A DNA stretch of 64,000 nucleotides from Sanderia malayensis (GCA_013076295.1 RQOL01000927.1:1-64000); one strand, 5' to 3'; numbered from the stretch's first letter, positions 1-12,515 are shown. Numbers and translations: made by a program. Notes: generated by a model from the letters alone, not told the origin.

Positions 1-1040
1 AATATAAATTCAACATGATTCCACTGAAATATTATTTATTATAAACATACCCTTCGCATATCTCCATACAAAACAGTGATGATCACCATTTCTGTTCGAT
101 TTCTTTCTTCTCGAAAATTCTTTCAATTATCTCCGTTCACTTGCTACCTCTCCGACAACTAAATTTCAGTGTCTCATCCACAATATTTAAATACTTCTCC
201 CTCCCCAACCTAACACATGATCTTCCACATTCCTCCCTATTTTTAACCATTACATACATCTTGCATCATTCACATCCAACCCCCTTTCTCACCACATTTC
301 CTCCTTTATTTGCTTACCCCATCGCTTTCAATGCTGAATCGCAACATATTGCAATTCCCACGCCAACAACGTTTCCAAACACAACAATCACAATCCCACT
401 GTTGCTACGAACGCACTCGCTGTTTCATTACGCCTTCATCAACCTATCCATGACTTCAATTCTATTCTCAAACAAATGACATCAAACAACTTCCCTATAT
501 ATTTAAAACAACAAAGTAATACAAAGTTCCTAAAGAGCTACCTTTTCCACATTCCAACCCTTACGGACACATAAATACAACAAATAAATTACTTTTCTCA
601 AATCACAACATCTGCCAATCACGAAACAGATCAACATCACAATAACTTCTCAATTCAACAAATACAACTACCCATCCTCATTATTACCCCATGCATTTCA
701 ATTCTAAGTCGCAACTTATTTTCCTTCCCAAGGCCAACAACACGTGAAAAAACAACAATCACAATGCCACTGTTGCCACACACGCATTCCCCATCGCTAC
801 TTGATTACATCATCATCAACCTACTCATGACTTCATTTCTATATTCAAATAAGTGACATCAAACACCACCCCCCTATATTTATCACAACAACGTAATCCA
901 CACTTTCAAAACAGCTGCCTCTTGCACATTCCAACCCCTACCCAAACACATAAATACAACAAACCAATAACCTTTTTCCAGTCACAACTCTACAACCTAC
1001 CAACAAAAACAATAATCTACGAAAATTTCATCCCGGATTT
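1..1040. repeat. Diverged ~370-bp tandem duplication, pyrimidine-rich
   Basis: A pyrimidine-rich stretch in which a block around 315-690 recurs, clearly diverged, around 684-1040. Shared landmarks are a 'ttaccccat' start, a 'gtcgcaac/atcgcaac' segment, 'gccaacaac' and 'tcatgacttca'. The open frames here are low-complexity by-products of the composition and match no protein family I recognise. No gene is seen. Confidence 0.55.
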
Positions 1041-1299
1041 CTAATCGGTGAGTATCATCTACAATTTCATTCACCTGTAATCACATCTTTTTCTCCTAAT
1101 TCTTATCTTAACAACATTTCCCTTACAGCAAATTACATTTCCACTGGAGGCTGTCCACAGGTTTTGCTGGAATTGGCCTGTGCATCCGTCTGTGCGTTTG
1201 TCTATGCATGTCTTACGCTTCCTGACTGACGGGCACCACCTGCGTACACGGATGGATGCATGCATGGACGATTGGTGCAAGTACCACACCAGGGAAATT
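1041..1299. other. Spacer without recognisable gene
   Basis: Unique-looking sequence between the pyrimidine-rich repeat and the GC-rich repeats. I see no coding, RNA or transposon signature. Confidence 0.4.
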
Positions 1300-2043
1300 C
1301 AGGCACAAGTCTGAAAAGGTGGGCAGAAAAGAAACACTTTCAGACGAATCGGGCCAGTCTCGGCCCCAGCAGACCACGGCACTTTCTCACGGAGCCTTCC
1401 CGCTCTCCACTGCACTCTGCTCCCCTGCCTGCCCGCCTGCCTACCAGCCTGCCATGGCCCTTGCAAAAATCCACCGCTCGCGGAAATTTTATACATGTCC
1501 GAAAAGGTGGGAAGAACATTGTTGAGGGGTAAAAAATAGAGAAGCCACCGTCGCTCACCGATGCCAACTAGCGCATCAGAAGCAGCGCCAAACACAACCC
1601 CGAGAGGTGTCCACACTTGCCTGCAGGCCTGCCACAGAGGGCATGCACAGCACATCAAGCACAGAAAGCTCTCAAGCAGACAAGTCTGAAAAGGTGGGCG
1701 GAATGTTATAGAGGGGTAAAAAATAAGGAAGGCGACCTCGCTCACCGATGCCGACCAACGTATCGGAAGCAACGCCAAACACAACACCGAGAGCCGTGCA
1801 CACTTGCCTGCAGGCCTGCCGCAGCCGGCGTGCACAGCACTTGAAGCTCAGAGTTCCCTCAAGAGGACAAGTCTGAAAAGGTGGGCGGAACATTATCGAG
1901 GGGTTAAAAGTAAAGAAGGCGACCTCGGTCACCGATGCCGACCAGCGCGTTGGAAGCAGCGCCAAACACAACACCGAGAGCTGTGCACACTTGCCTGCAG
2001 GCCTCCCATAGCCTGGTGTACACAACAAAGGAAGCCCACAAGA
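1300..2043. repeat. ~187-bp GC-rich tandem repeats resembling rDNA spacer repeats
   Basis: The landmark 'ctgaaaaggtgggcgga' (with variants) recurs at about 1312, 1497, 1684 and 1872, giving a ~187-bp period over four units. Each unit also carries 'ttgcctgcaggcctgcc' and 'aacacaacaccgagag'. The block abuts the 3' end of a minus-strand 28S-like segment, exactly where the intergenic spacer lies in an rDNA unit, so an rDNA spacer origin is likely (inference). The overlapping open frames on both strands are repeat by-products. Confidence 0.65.
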
Positions 2044-2184
2044 TTCTCACTTAGAGGCGTTCAGTCAATATCCAACAGATGGTAGCTTCGGGCCATTGCC
2101 TTTTCAAGCAAGTCCAAATGCCATTTGTCTGAATCTGCGATTCCTTTCGTACTGAGCAGAATTACTATTGCAACAACACTTCAT

Positions 2185-2239
<55 letters not shown>

Positions 2240-2600
2240 ATTAGCGGGAGAACAATCAGGCCCTTGGTGAATTCTGCTTCACAATGATAAGAAGAGCCGA
2301 CATCCAAGGATCAAAAAGCAATGTCGCTATGAACGCTTGGCTGCCAAAGCCAGTTATCCTTGTGGTAACTTTTCTGACACCTCTAGCTGAAAACTCGTAA
2401 AGACTAAAGGATCGAGAGGCCATGCTTTCACAGTTTGTATTCATACTGAAAATCAAAATCAAGTGAGCTTTTACCCTTTTGTTCTACATGAGATTTCTGT
2501 TCTCATTGAGCTCACCTTAGGACACCTGCGTTACCATTTAACAGATGTGCCGCCAAACTCCCGACCTGATAGTGTCTTCTGCACGGATCGACCTGCCAAC
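2044..2600 (-). pseudogene. 28S rRNA 3'-region pseudogene, copy A
   Basis: The complement of this segment follows the 3' third of eukaryotic 28S rRNA: the peptidyl-transferase region, the 'gacggtctaaacccagctcacg' neighbourhood (about 2211-2232), the sarcin-ricin loop region (about 2139-2158) and the segment ending at 'ttagaggcgttcag' (2051). It is degenerate. The sarcin-ricin loop reads GTACGAAAGGAAT instead of the universal GTACGAGAGGAAC, a conserved stretch near 2552 has lost about seven bases, and many differences are transitions. It is therefore a non-functional rDNA fragment, followed on its 3' side by spacer-like repeats. Confidence 0.9.
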
Positions 2601-3655
2601 GAGGCCTTAATGACAGAAACTGGACCCTTAATATGGGGAATATTCGGTTCAAAATCTATTTAGCCTCTTTCGAGCTCGATTTGATGATAAAAGTCTTTTA
2701 TGTGGCTGTTATCTTTTTCATAGCAACAGAACGAACAGAAAAAACAACGCAACATAACCAGTGTAGAAAACGCAACGCAACAGGAAGTCAACACGTGGAT
2801 CACAGGTGAACCAAAAAAGACAACAGCCGTCTTTCTTAGCAACAGGGGATGTTCTTTGAAGTGAGAAAAACGCAACAGAAAAAACAACGCAACAGAAAAC
2901 GCAACCGAAAAACAACGCAACAGAAAATAATCAAAGCAACGGAATTTATGGTTCTCTATAAGAAACCCATTGGCTTTGTTACTTATAGTTCATTTGTTGG
3001 ATGTTAGTTTTTTTGTTAGTTGTTCTTTTATTATCACTGCCTTTGTTATTATTAATTAGGCCCATAGAAAGGTGATCTTTTCATAACAAAGGCCTGCTTG
3101 ATTTCCTTAATTACATTATGTTTTTATTTGTTATTATGGAAACCTACGCTACGTAATTTAGCCAAACAGTAGTAATAATGTGATTTATCTTTAATTTACC
3201 CCTTTATAGATACAGGGTTATGTCATTGTAAAATGCCTTCTTTGTTTGATATTCTATTTATATTTATGCAATCCAGCTACCAGATACCATGTAAGCCTTT
3301 TAGAATTTTTACCCAGCATAGACATGTTTATATAATTTATTTACGACTCTGCTTACAGATCTATTTTCATTTCAAAGAACTAGAGTTGATGAGAAAATAC
3401 AAAGAATGTACAACATTCTTCAAAACTGCAATTGATATATCAATGAAATTGTTTATCACCCTCAGATACATTCAATACTAGAAAACTTTTCATAAATTAT
3501 TTCAGAAAATGCATACAAATAACTCATAGCAATACAATATATATGCAGAAAGTATTATCAAACTTCACTTTCTGCATATAAATACTAAACATAACAACAT
3601 GGAAAATACCTCTTTGATTACTACAGTTGATTATATTTGCTTTCCACTATGAGTA
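2601..3655. other. AT-rich spacer with CAACAGAAAA-type direct repeats, copy A
   Basis: 2740-2930 contains several spaced copies of 'caacagaaaa' and 'caacgcaaca'. The minus-strand open frames over it are low-complexity by-products. From 2930 to 3655 the sequence is AT-rich without a recognisable gene. An inverted pair of 'actttctgcatat' and 'atatgcagaaagt' lies near 3541-3580. The duplicate lies at about 8090-9146. Confidence 0.45.
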
Positions 3656-3659
3656 AGAT

Positions 3660-3945
3660 GATAGGGATGGCCGAGTGGTTAGATTGTTCAACCCTTGTTC
3701 AAAGGGTTGTGGGTTCGAGCCCACCTTCAGACCTGTCATATAAAATGTGTGGAAAGAATTTGCTAGCTCTCCGTAATTCTAGGGAAAAGGGAAACAGGAA
3801 TCACAAGGTGTGGTCACATCGACAAGAAGAACCAGGGTCACACTGCTTCGATTAGTCTAGCTATTCAGTGGGCCCTTTGTGCTTAGCACATAAACCCATA
3901 CGGCTGCAAATGCTTCCTAAATAAAGTAACAAAAAGAGACCTCTG
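3660..3945 (+). mobile_element. tRNA-headed SINE, copy A
   Basis: The head reads like a class II tRNA (Leu/Ser type): an A box 'tggccgagtggtta' at about 3668 and a B box 'gggttcgagccc' at about 3711, with a hairpin-like 'caacccttgttcaaagggttg' between. A ~200-bp unrelated body follows, with a tail 'aaataaagtaacaaaaag' near 3919. A stand-alone tRNA would end shortly after the B box, so a tRNA-derived SINE is the better call. The A/B boxes would serve as an internal Pol III promoter. The exact ends are estimated. Confidence 0.65.
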
Positions 3946-4969
3946 GTATTAAAGCTTCTTTAATCTTCCATTAAAATTGATAAGAGTCAATTTTCTGGTT
4001 GTGCCACAAAAATAAATAGCATAAACAGTGTGTTACAGAGTATAAATGTGTCATGAAAGTCTTACCATGGGAAACTACCATTATTATGTGAAGTGGAAAT
4101 CTGAAATCTTCTTGACTATATTGAAGGAAGGTAGTTATGTAAAACGTCTTTCAACTTTAGCTACTCGGTGGTAAATCAACGTAGTTCTCATCTAAAATTG
4201 GAAGAACTTATGATGATAAACAGATTACACATCAAATGGGAAAAAGGATACTTCACCTGTAGCCAAGCCAAACTGGAAAATATATACTCAATTATTCAGA
4301 ATTGTTAAATCACCATACCATATCTTATCTTTGTGGAAGTATCAAAGTTGTGTGTCAAGCTTCGCTTACATTCAGCAGCGTCAATGTCAGGAAGTTACAC
4401 ATAACACAACTCAGCCTTGAAAGGTTCGTAACATAGGCCATCTACGGGCTTTCTTTGCGTCCATTATCATTTCAAAACATCATTTCATCTTATTGGAAAG
4501 TTTCACATCGAGACTCTTTTAAAGATTCGAATAACAGGCCTTCGTTAAAGGTACTTCTCTCAACAATATAAAGAAAACCTGCTTTAGACAACAATATTGT
4601 TCACAAGACAGCCAGACTGGAGGAGGTCGAAGGAAAGTCCGAAGCCTGACGATTCCCATGGTTCCGAATCATATGAAGTGGCTCCGACCATGATTAAGTG
4701 CTTTGACCTGGCTTGGCTCCGGCCCGGAACAAAGCCAGGTCATTTCACGCTATATCTGTTACATTATTGCCAAGTTATGTCTCTTTTCCCAAGTCTGATG
4801 TGCACATTCTCCAAAAACACTGAATACAAAAATAAAGCGGAATAGAGCCCTCTGTAAACAAACAACACTCTGCTGGAAAGTAAAATGGACTTGCCGAGCG
4901 AAACAACAATAGTTTAGCACTGGCTTTCAGTATCATAACCAAGACTATAAAAACAAAATACAATAAGAG
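3946..4969. other. Spacer without recognisable gene, copy A
   Basis: About 1 kb of AT-rich sequence. The only structure noted is a GC-rich hairpin at about 4706-4741, where 'acctggctt' pairs with 'aagccaggt'. No protein or RNA family is recognisable. The duplicate lies at about 9437-10460. Confidence 0.4.
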
Positions 4970-6976
4970 TAATTATCAAATGGTAGCACAATCGCAGGAT
5001 ACCCTAACCAAGTCCTGTTAGTGGCAAGATAAAAAAGAATGCAACCTACCTCACTCCAGATAGTCCCCTCCAGAATAGTATAATGAGCTGGACTTCCGTG
5101 AACATTTCAGGCCATTATGTAACTACTTCAGTTGATGTGATTGAAATCGGGTGATCACCTCCCCCTTTCCTATTTTCATAAGAAAAAAGGAAAGGGGGAG
5201 AAATTCACTTTCATAAAAGCTTTCTGGCCTAAAAAAAATCAAGCACTTATCATTGAATGTCTTCCAAAAAGGTATATATATAAACGATATAAATTATAGG
5301 AAATCAGCAGTTATTAAATGGTAGCACATTCGCAAGGTACCCTAACCAAGTCTTTTTAGTGGCAAGATAAAAACGAATACAACTTACCTTACCTCTAATC
5401 TTCTCCAGAATAGTATAATGAGGTGGAGTTCCGTAAACATTTCAGGGTATTATGTAACTGCTTCAGTTGATGTGAACGAAATCGTGTGATCATCTCCCCC
5501 TTTCCGTGAGTAGTACAGCCTCCGTTCTTTATCCTCCGCCGTGGAAACTCACTTTGATAAAAAATTACCCGCCTGAAGAGTAATCAAACAGTTATTATTG
5601 AATGCCTTCAAAAAAGTATATACCGCAAATGACGAAATTAGCGCCCGGGGCGCTTATTTAAAAAAAAACTTTTAAAGGGGGCGCTAATTCAGCGGGGGCG
5701 GTTAATTCAGCAGGGGCGCTTATTAATTTTTGCTCAAACAATGTAAGGGAGACAATTTATTTCCAGCTGTCTTTCAGTTCATTTTTGATCAATATTATAA
5801 CAGGCGTAATACAAAAGAATTAAAAAATGTCACTGGTCTCTCTGCAAAAATTTCGAAGATTAAGGAGAACATTGACTATGAAGAGAAATATTCTCATTTT
5901 GAGTTGACTTTTAAGGAGGAGGCGAAGATAATTAAACGACCGATTATAAAATAATTTCTTGTTGTTAAGTATATTGAAATACATCTTGACAATAAAATTC
6001 GTTGTTTTTTCTATATTCAAATAAGCGCCCCGTTTGTTTAGGGGGCGCTTATTCAAGCAGGGGCGCTTATTACAAAAATTGCCTTTATCCCGGGGGCGCT
6101 TATTCGGCAGGGGCGGTTATTTGGCAGGGGGCGCTAATTTCGTCATTTACGGTATTTATAAAGGATACATATTATAGGAAATGAACAGTTATCAAATGAT
6201 AGCACATTCGCAAGGTGCACAATCCCAGTCGTTTTAGTGACAAGATAAAAACGAATGCAACTTAGCTCACTAATCGTCTCCAGAATAGTATAATGAGCTG
6301 GAATTACGAAAACATTTCAAGGTATTATGTAACTGCTTCAGTTGATGTGAACGAAATCGGGTGATCATCTCCCCCTTTCCCCGAATAGTAGAGCTTCCAT
6401 TTTTTATCGTTCGCCCTTGAAATTTACTTTCATAAGAGCTTTCCCGCCTGAAAGGAAAGCAAGCAATTATTATTAATGACTTCCAAAAGGGATATATATA
6501 TAAAAGATACCTATCATAGGAAAAAAGCAATTATGAAATGGTAGCAGATTCGCAAAATAAACTAAACATATGGCTTTAGTGGCGAGACAAAAACAAATGG
6601 AAACCTACCTCAGAAAACTTCTGTATAATAATACAATCAGCTGGAGTTCCTTAAAACCTTCAGGGCATTATGTAACTGCTTCAGTTGACGTCATTGAAAT
6701 CGGTTGATCATCTCCCCCTTGCCTTGAATAGTACAGCTTCCATTCTTTATCCTCCGCCGTGGAAATTCACTTTGATAAGAACTTTCCCGCCTAAAGAGTA
6801 ATGAAACAGTTATTATTGAACGCTTTCCAAAAAGTATATATTTATAAAGGATACTTCTTATAGGAAGTGAACAGTTATCAAATGATAGCACATTGGCAAG
6901 GTACCCTAACCCAATCGTTTTAGTGACAAGATAAAAACGAATGCAACTTACCTCACTAATCTTCTCCAGAATAGTA
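4970..6976. repeat. ~342-bp satellite array, segment 1
   Basis: The array begins near 4970 with 'atcaaatggtagcac' and continues to the duplication junction, in about four to five monomers interrupted by a TA-flanked MITE. Each monomer runs through 'ttagtggcaagataaaaacg', 'acctcactaatcttctcc', 'cttcagttgatgtga' and 'gtgatcatctccccc' to a TATATA-rich stretch. On the minus strand a monomer contains an exon-like block with splice-like borders. One monomer (5155-5200) has a local inverted duplication making a 12-bp-arm hairpin. Confidence 0.95.
5623..6152. mobile_element. TA-flanked MITE, copy A
   Basis: A 530-bp element with terminal inverted repeats of the form CCG(C/T)AAATGACGAAATTAG and subterminal GC-rich 'ggggcgctta' blocks. 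The TA duplication lies at 5621-5622 and 6153-6154. Removing the element and one TA restores the satellite motif 'agtatatatttataaagg'. The interior (about 5720-6000) is AT-rich and encodes no transposase, so the element is non-autonomous. A TA target duplication fits Tc1/mariner-like or other TA-targeting transposases; the superfamily is not settled. Confidence 0.85.
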
Positions 6977-7532
6977 TTTATACATGTCCGAAAAGGTGGG
7001 AAGAACATTGTTGAGGGGTAAAAAATAGAGAAGCCACCGTCGCTCACCGATGCCAACTAGCGCATCAGAAGCAGCGCCAAACACAACCCCGAGAGGTGTC
7101 CACACTTGCCTGCAGGCCTGCCACAGAGGGCATGCACAGCACATCAAGCACAGAAAGCTCTCAAGCAGACAAGTCTGAAAAGGTGGGCGGAATGTTATAG
7201 AGGGGTAAAAAATAAGGAAGGCGACCTCGCTCACCGATGCCGACCAACGTATCGGAAGCAACGCCAAACACAACACCGAGAGCCGTGCACACTTGCCTGC
7301 AGGCCTGCCGCAGCCGGCGTGCACAGCACTTGAAGCTCAGAGTTCCCTCAAGAGGACAAGTCTGAAAAGGTGGGCGGAACATTATCGAGGGGTTAAAAGT
7401 AAAGAAGGCGACCTCGGTCACCGATGCCGACCAGCGCGTTGGAAGCAGCGCCAAACACAACACCGAGAGCTGTGCACACTTGCCTGCAGGCCTCCCATAG
7501 CCTGGTGTACACAACAAAGGAAGCCCACAAGA

Positions 7533-7673
7533 TTCTCACTTAGAGGCGTTCAGTCAATATCCAACAGATGGTAGCTTCGGGCCATTGCCTTTTCAAGCAA
7601 GTCCAAATGCCATTTGTCTGAATCTGCGATTCCTTTCGTACTGAGCAGAATTACTATTGCAACAACACTTCAT

Positions 7674-7728
<55 letters not shown>

Positions 7729-8089
7729 ATTAGCGGGAGAACAATCAGGCCCTTGGTGAATTCTGCTTCACAATGATAAGAAGAGCCGACATCCAAGGAT
7801 CAAAAAGCAATGTCGCTATGAACGCTTGGCTGCCAAAGCCAGTTATCCTTGTGGTAACTTTTCTGACACCTCTAGCTGAAAACTCGTAAAGACTAAAGGA
7901 TCGAGAGGCCATGCTTTCACAGTTTGTATTCATACTGAAAATCAAAATCAAGTGAGCTTTTACCCTTTTGTTCTACATGAGATTTCTGTTCTCATTGAGC
8001 TCACCTTAGGACACCTGCGTTACCATTTAACAGATGTGCCGCCAAACTCCCGACCTGATAGTGTCTTCTGCACGGATCGACCTGCCAAC
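7533..8089 (-). pseudogene. 28S rRNA 3'-region pseudogene, copy B
   Basis: Duplicate of the 28S-derived fragment at 2044-2600, with the same diagnostic changes (altered sarcin-ricin loop and short deletion near 8041). It was carried along by the 5.49-kb duplication and is not an independent rDNA insertion. Confidence 0.9.
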
Positions 8090-9150
8090 GAGGCCTTAAT
8101 GACAGAAACTGGACCCTTAATATGGGGGAATATTCGGTTCAAAATCTATTTAGCCTCTTTCGAGCTCGATTTGATGATAAAAGTCTTTTATGTGGCTGTT
8201 ATCTTTTTCATAGCAACAGAACGAACAGAAAAAACAACGCAACATAACCAGTGTAGAAAACGCAACGCAACAGGAAGTCAACACGTGGATCACAGGTGAA
8301 CCAAAAAAGACAACAGCCGTCTTTCTTAGCAACAGGGGATGTTCTTTGAAGTGAGAAAAACGCAACAGAAAAAACAACGCAACAGAAAACGCAACCGAAA
8401 AACAACGCAACAGAAAATAATCAAAGCAACGGAATTTATGGTTCTCTATAAGAAACCCATTGGCTTTGTTACTTATAGTTCATTTGTTGGATGTTAGTTT
8501 TTTTGTTAGTTGTTCTTTTATTATCACTGCCTTTGTTATTATTAATTAGGCCCATAGAAAGGTGATCTTTTCATAACAAAGGCCTGCTTGATTTTCCTTA
8601 ATTACATTATGTTTTTATTTGTTATTATGGAAACCTACGCTACGTAATTTAGCCAAACAGTAGTAATAATGTGATTTATCTTTAATTTACCCCTTTATAG
8701 ATACAGGGTTATGTCATTGTAAAATGCCTTCTTTGTTTGATATTCTATTTATATTTATGCAATCCAGCTACCAGATACCATGTAAGCCTTTTAGAATTTT
8801 TACCCAGCATAGACATGTTTATATAATTTATTTACGACTCTGCTTACAGATCTATTTTCATTTCAAAGAACTAGAGTTGATGAGAAAATACAAAGAATGT
8901 ACAACATTCTTCAAAACTGCAATTGATATATCAATGAAATTGTTTATCACCCTCAGATACATTCAATACTAGAAAACTTTTCATAAATTATTTCAGAAAA
9001 TGCATACAAATAACTCATAGCAATACAATATATATGCAGAAAGTATTATCAAACTTCACTTTCTGCATATAAATACTAAACATAACAACATGGAAAATAC
9101 CTCTTTGATTACTACAGTTGATTATATTTGCTTTCCACTATGAGTAAGAT

Positions 9151-9436
9151 GATAGGGATGGCCGAGTGGTTAGATTGTTCAACCCTTGTTCAAAGGGTTG
9201 TGGGTTCGAGCCCACCTTCAGACCTGTCATATAAAATGTGTGGAAAGAATTTGCTAGCTCTCCGTAATTCTAGGGAAAAGGGAAACAGGAATCACAAGGT
9301 GTGGTCACATCGACAAGAAGAACCAGGGTCACACTGCTTCGATTAGTCTAGCTATTCAGTGGGCCCTTTGTGCTTAGCACATAAACCCATACGGCTGCAA
9401 ATGCTTCCTAAATAAAGTAACAAAAAGAGACCTCTG
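9151..9436 (+). mobile_element. tRNA-headed SINE, copy B
   Basis: Duplicate of the SINE at 3660-3945, with identical A and B boxes, produced by the segmental duplication. Confidence 0.65.
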
Positions 9437-10460
9437 GTATTAAAGCTTCTTTAATCTTCCATTAAAATTGATAAGAGTCAATTTTCTGGTTGTGCCACAA
9501 AAATAAATAGCATAAACAGTGTGTTACAGAGTATAAATGTGTCATGAAAGTCTTACCATGGGAAACTACCATTATTATGTGAAGTGGAAATCTGAAATCT
9601 TCTTGACTATATTGAAGGAAGGTAGTTATGTAAAACGTCTTTCAACTTTAGCTACTCGGTGGTAAATCAACGTAGTTCTCATCTAAAATTGGAAGAACTT
9701 ATGATGATAAACAGATTACACATCAAATGGGAAAAAGGATACTTCACCTGTAGCCAAGCCAAACTGGAAAATATATACTCAATTATTCAGAATTGTTAAA
9801 TCACCATACCATATCTTATCTTTGTGGAAGTATCAAAGTTGTGTGTCAAGCTTCGCTTACATTCAGCAGCGTCAATGTCAGGAAGTTACACATAACACAA
9901 CTCAGCCTTGAAAGGTTCGTAACATAGGCCATCTACGGGCTTTCTTTGCGTCCATTATCATTTCAAAACATCATTTCATCTTATTGGAAAGTTTCACATC
10001 GAGACTCTTTTAAAGATTCGAATAACAGGCCTTCGTTAAAGGTACTTCTCTCAACAATATAAAGAAAACCTGCTTTAGACAACAATATTGTTCACAAGAC
10101 AGCCAGACTGGAGGAGGTCGAAGGAAAGTCCGAAGCCTGACGATTCCCATGGTTCCGAATCATATGAAGTGGCTCCGACCATGATTAAGTGCTTTGACCT
10201 GGCTTGGCTCCGGCCCGGAACAAAGCCAGGTCATTTCACGCTATATCTGTTACATTATTGCCAAGTTATGTCTCTTTTCCCAAGTCTGATGTGCACATTC
10301 TCCAAAAACACTGAATACAAAAATAAAGCGGAATAGAGCCCTCTGTAAACAAACAACACTCTGCTGGAAAGTAAAATGGACTTGCCGAGCGAAACAACAA
10401 TAGTTTAGCACTGGCTTTCAGTATCATAACCAAGACTATAAAAACAAAATACAATAAGAG

Positions 10461-12515
10461 TAATTATCAAATGGTAGCACAATCGCAGGATACCCTAACC
10501 AAGTCCTGTTAGTGGCAAGATAAAAAAGAATGCAACCTACCTCACTCCAGATAGTCCCCTCCAGAATAGTATAATGAGCTGGACTTCCGTGAACATTTCA
10601 GGCCATTATGTAACTACTTCAGTTGATGTGATTGAAATCGGGTGATCACCTCCCCCTTTCCTATTTTCATAAGAAAAAAGGAAAGGGGGAGAAATTCACT
10701 TTCATAAAAGCTTTCTGGCCTAAAAAAAATCAAGCACTTATCATTGAATGTCTTCCAAAAAGGTATATATATAAACGATATAAATTATAGGAAATCAGCA
10801 GTTATTAAATGGTAGCACATTCGCAAGGTACCCTAACCAAGTCTTTTTAGTGGCAAGATAAAAACGAATACAACTTACCTTACCTCTAATCTTCTCCAGA
10901 ATAGTATAATGAGGTGGAGTTCCGTAAACATTTCAGGGTATTATGTAACTGCTTCAGTTGATGTGAACGAAATCGTGTGATCATCTCCCCCTTTCCGTGA
11001 GTAGTACAGCCTCCGTTCTTTATCCTCCGCCGTGGAAACTCACTTTGATAAAAAATTACCCGCCTGAAGAGTAATCAAACAGTTATTATTGAATGCCTTC
11101 AAAAAAGTATATACCGCAAATGACGAAATTAGCGCCCGGGGCGCTTATTTAAAAAAAAACTTTTAAAGGGGGCGCTAATTCAGCGGGGGCGGTTAATTCA
11201 GCAGGGGCGCTTATTAATTTTTGCTCAAACAATGTAAGGGAGACAATTTATTTCCAGCTGTCTTTCAGTTCATTTTTGATCAATATTATAACAGGCGTAA
11301 TACAAAAGAATTAAAAAATGTCACTGGTCTCTCTGCAAAAATTTCGAAGATTAAGGAGAACATTGACTATGAAGAGAAATATTCTCATTTTGAGTTGACT
11401 TTTAAGGAGGAGGCGAAGATAATTAAACGACCGATTATAAAATAATTTCTTGTTGTTAAGTATATTGAAATACATCTTGACAATAAAATTCGTTGTTTTT
11501 TCTATATTCAAATAAGCGCCCCGTTTGTTTAGGGGGCGCTTATTCAAGCAGGGGCGCTTATTACAAAAATTGCCTTTATCCCGGGGGCGCTTATTCGGCA
11601 GGGGCGGTTATTTGGCAGGGGGCGCTAATTTCGTCATTTACGGTATTTATAAAGGATACATATTATAGGAAATGAACAGTTATCAAATGATAGCACATTC
11701 GCAAGGTGCACAATCCCAGTCGTTTTAGTGACAAGATAAAAACGAATGCAACTTAGCTCACTAATCGTCTCCAGAATAGTATAATGAGCTGGAATTACGA
11801 AAACATTTCAAGGTATTATGTAACTGCTTCAGTTGATGTGAACGAAATCGGGTGATCATCTCCCCCTTTCCCCGAATAGTAGAGCTTCCATTTTTTATCG
11901 TTCGCCCTTGAAATTTACTTTCATAAGAGCTTTCCCGCCTGAAAGGAAAGCAAGCAATTATTATTAATGACTTCCAAAAGGGATATATATATAAAAGATA
12001 CCTATCATAGGAAAAAAGCAATTATGAAATGGTAGCAGATTCGCAAAATAAACTAAACATATGGCTTTAGTGGCGAGACAAAAACAAATGGAAACCTACC
12101 TCAGAAAACTTCTGTATAATAATACAATCAGCTGGAGTTCCTTAAAACCTTCAGGGCATTATGTAACTGCTTCAGTTGACGTCATTGAAATCGGTTGATC
12201 ATCTCCCCCTTGCCTTGAATAGTACAGCTTCCATTCTTTATCCTCCGCCGTGGAAATTCACTTTGATAAGAACTTTCCCGCCTAAAGAGTAATGAAACAG
12301 TTATTATTGAACGCTTTCCAAAAAGTATATATTTATAAAGGATACTTCTTATAGGAAGTGAACAGTTATCAAATGATAGCACATTGGCAAGGTACCCTAA
12401 CCCAATCGTTTTAGTGACAAGATAAAAACGAATGCAACTTACCTCACTAATCTTCTCCAGAATAGTATAATGAGCTGGAGTTCCGAAAACATTTCAAGGT
12501 ATTATGTAACTGCTT
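10461..12515. repeat. ~342-bp satellite array, segment 2
   Basis: Duplicate of array segment 1, including the MITE, extending past the duplication end (12467) up to the 3' end of the LINE at 12516. The satellite phase continues on the other side of the LINE at 17628, so this was one array before the LINE inserted. Confidence 0.95.
11114..11643. mobile_element. TA-flanked MITE, copy B
   Basis: Duplicate of the MITE at 5623-6152 inside the second copy of the segmental duplication. The insertion therefore predates the duplication. Confidence 0.85.

Larger units (their letters stand above)
1488..6976. repeat. 5.49-kb segmental tandem duplication, copy A
   Basis: This block and 6977-12467 are almost identical. 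Landmarks correspond at +5489 up to about 2636 and at +5491 after about 3103. The only differences I found are one extra G in a G-run (near 2636/8126) and one extra T in a T-run (near 3103/8593). It joins rDNA-like repeats, a 28S pseudogene, a SINE and the first satellite monomers. The left edge is at 'tttatacatg' (1488). Confidence 0.95.
6977..12467. repeat. 5.49-kb segmental tandem duplication, copy B
   Basis: Second copy of 1488-6976. The junction 6976/6977 joins satellite ('cagaatagta') directly to the rDNA-spacer-like repeat ('tttatacatg'), with about 1 bp of microhomology. Copy B ends inside a satellite monomer at 12467, after which normal monomer sequence continues. The rDNA-like repeats of this copy lie at about 6977-7532. 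Near-identity means a very recent duplication or an assembly duplication. Confidence 0.95.

Noticed and set aside
1256..2085. Overlapping open frames on both strands, up to 178 codons, over the GC-rich repeats
   Set aside because: They repeat with the 187-bp unit, overlap each other in several frames and match no protein. They arise from tandem GC-rich repeats.
2660..2920. Cys/Phe-rich minus-strand frames resembling membrane peptides
   Set aside because: They are the antisense of CAACAGAAAA-type low-complexity repeats and occur in two frames at once.
3660..3735. Functional tRNA-Leu or tRNA-Ser gene
   Set aside because: The A and B boxes are good, but the acceptor stem does not close well and a SINE-like body and tail follow, so it is called a SINE head.
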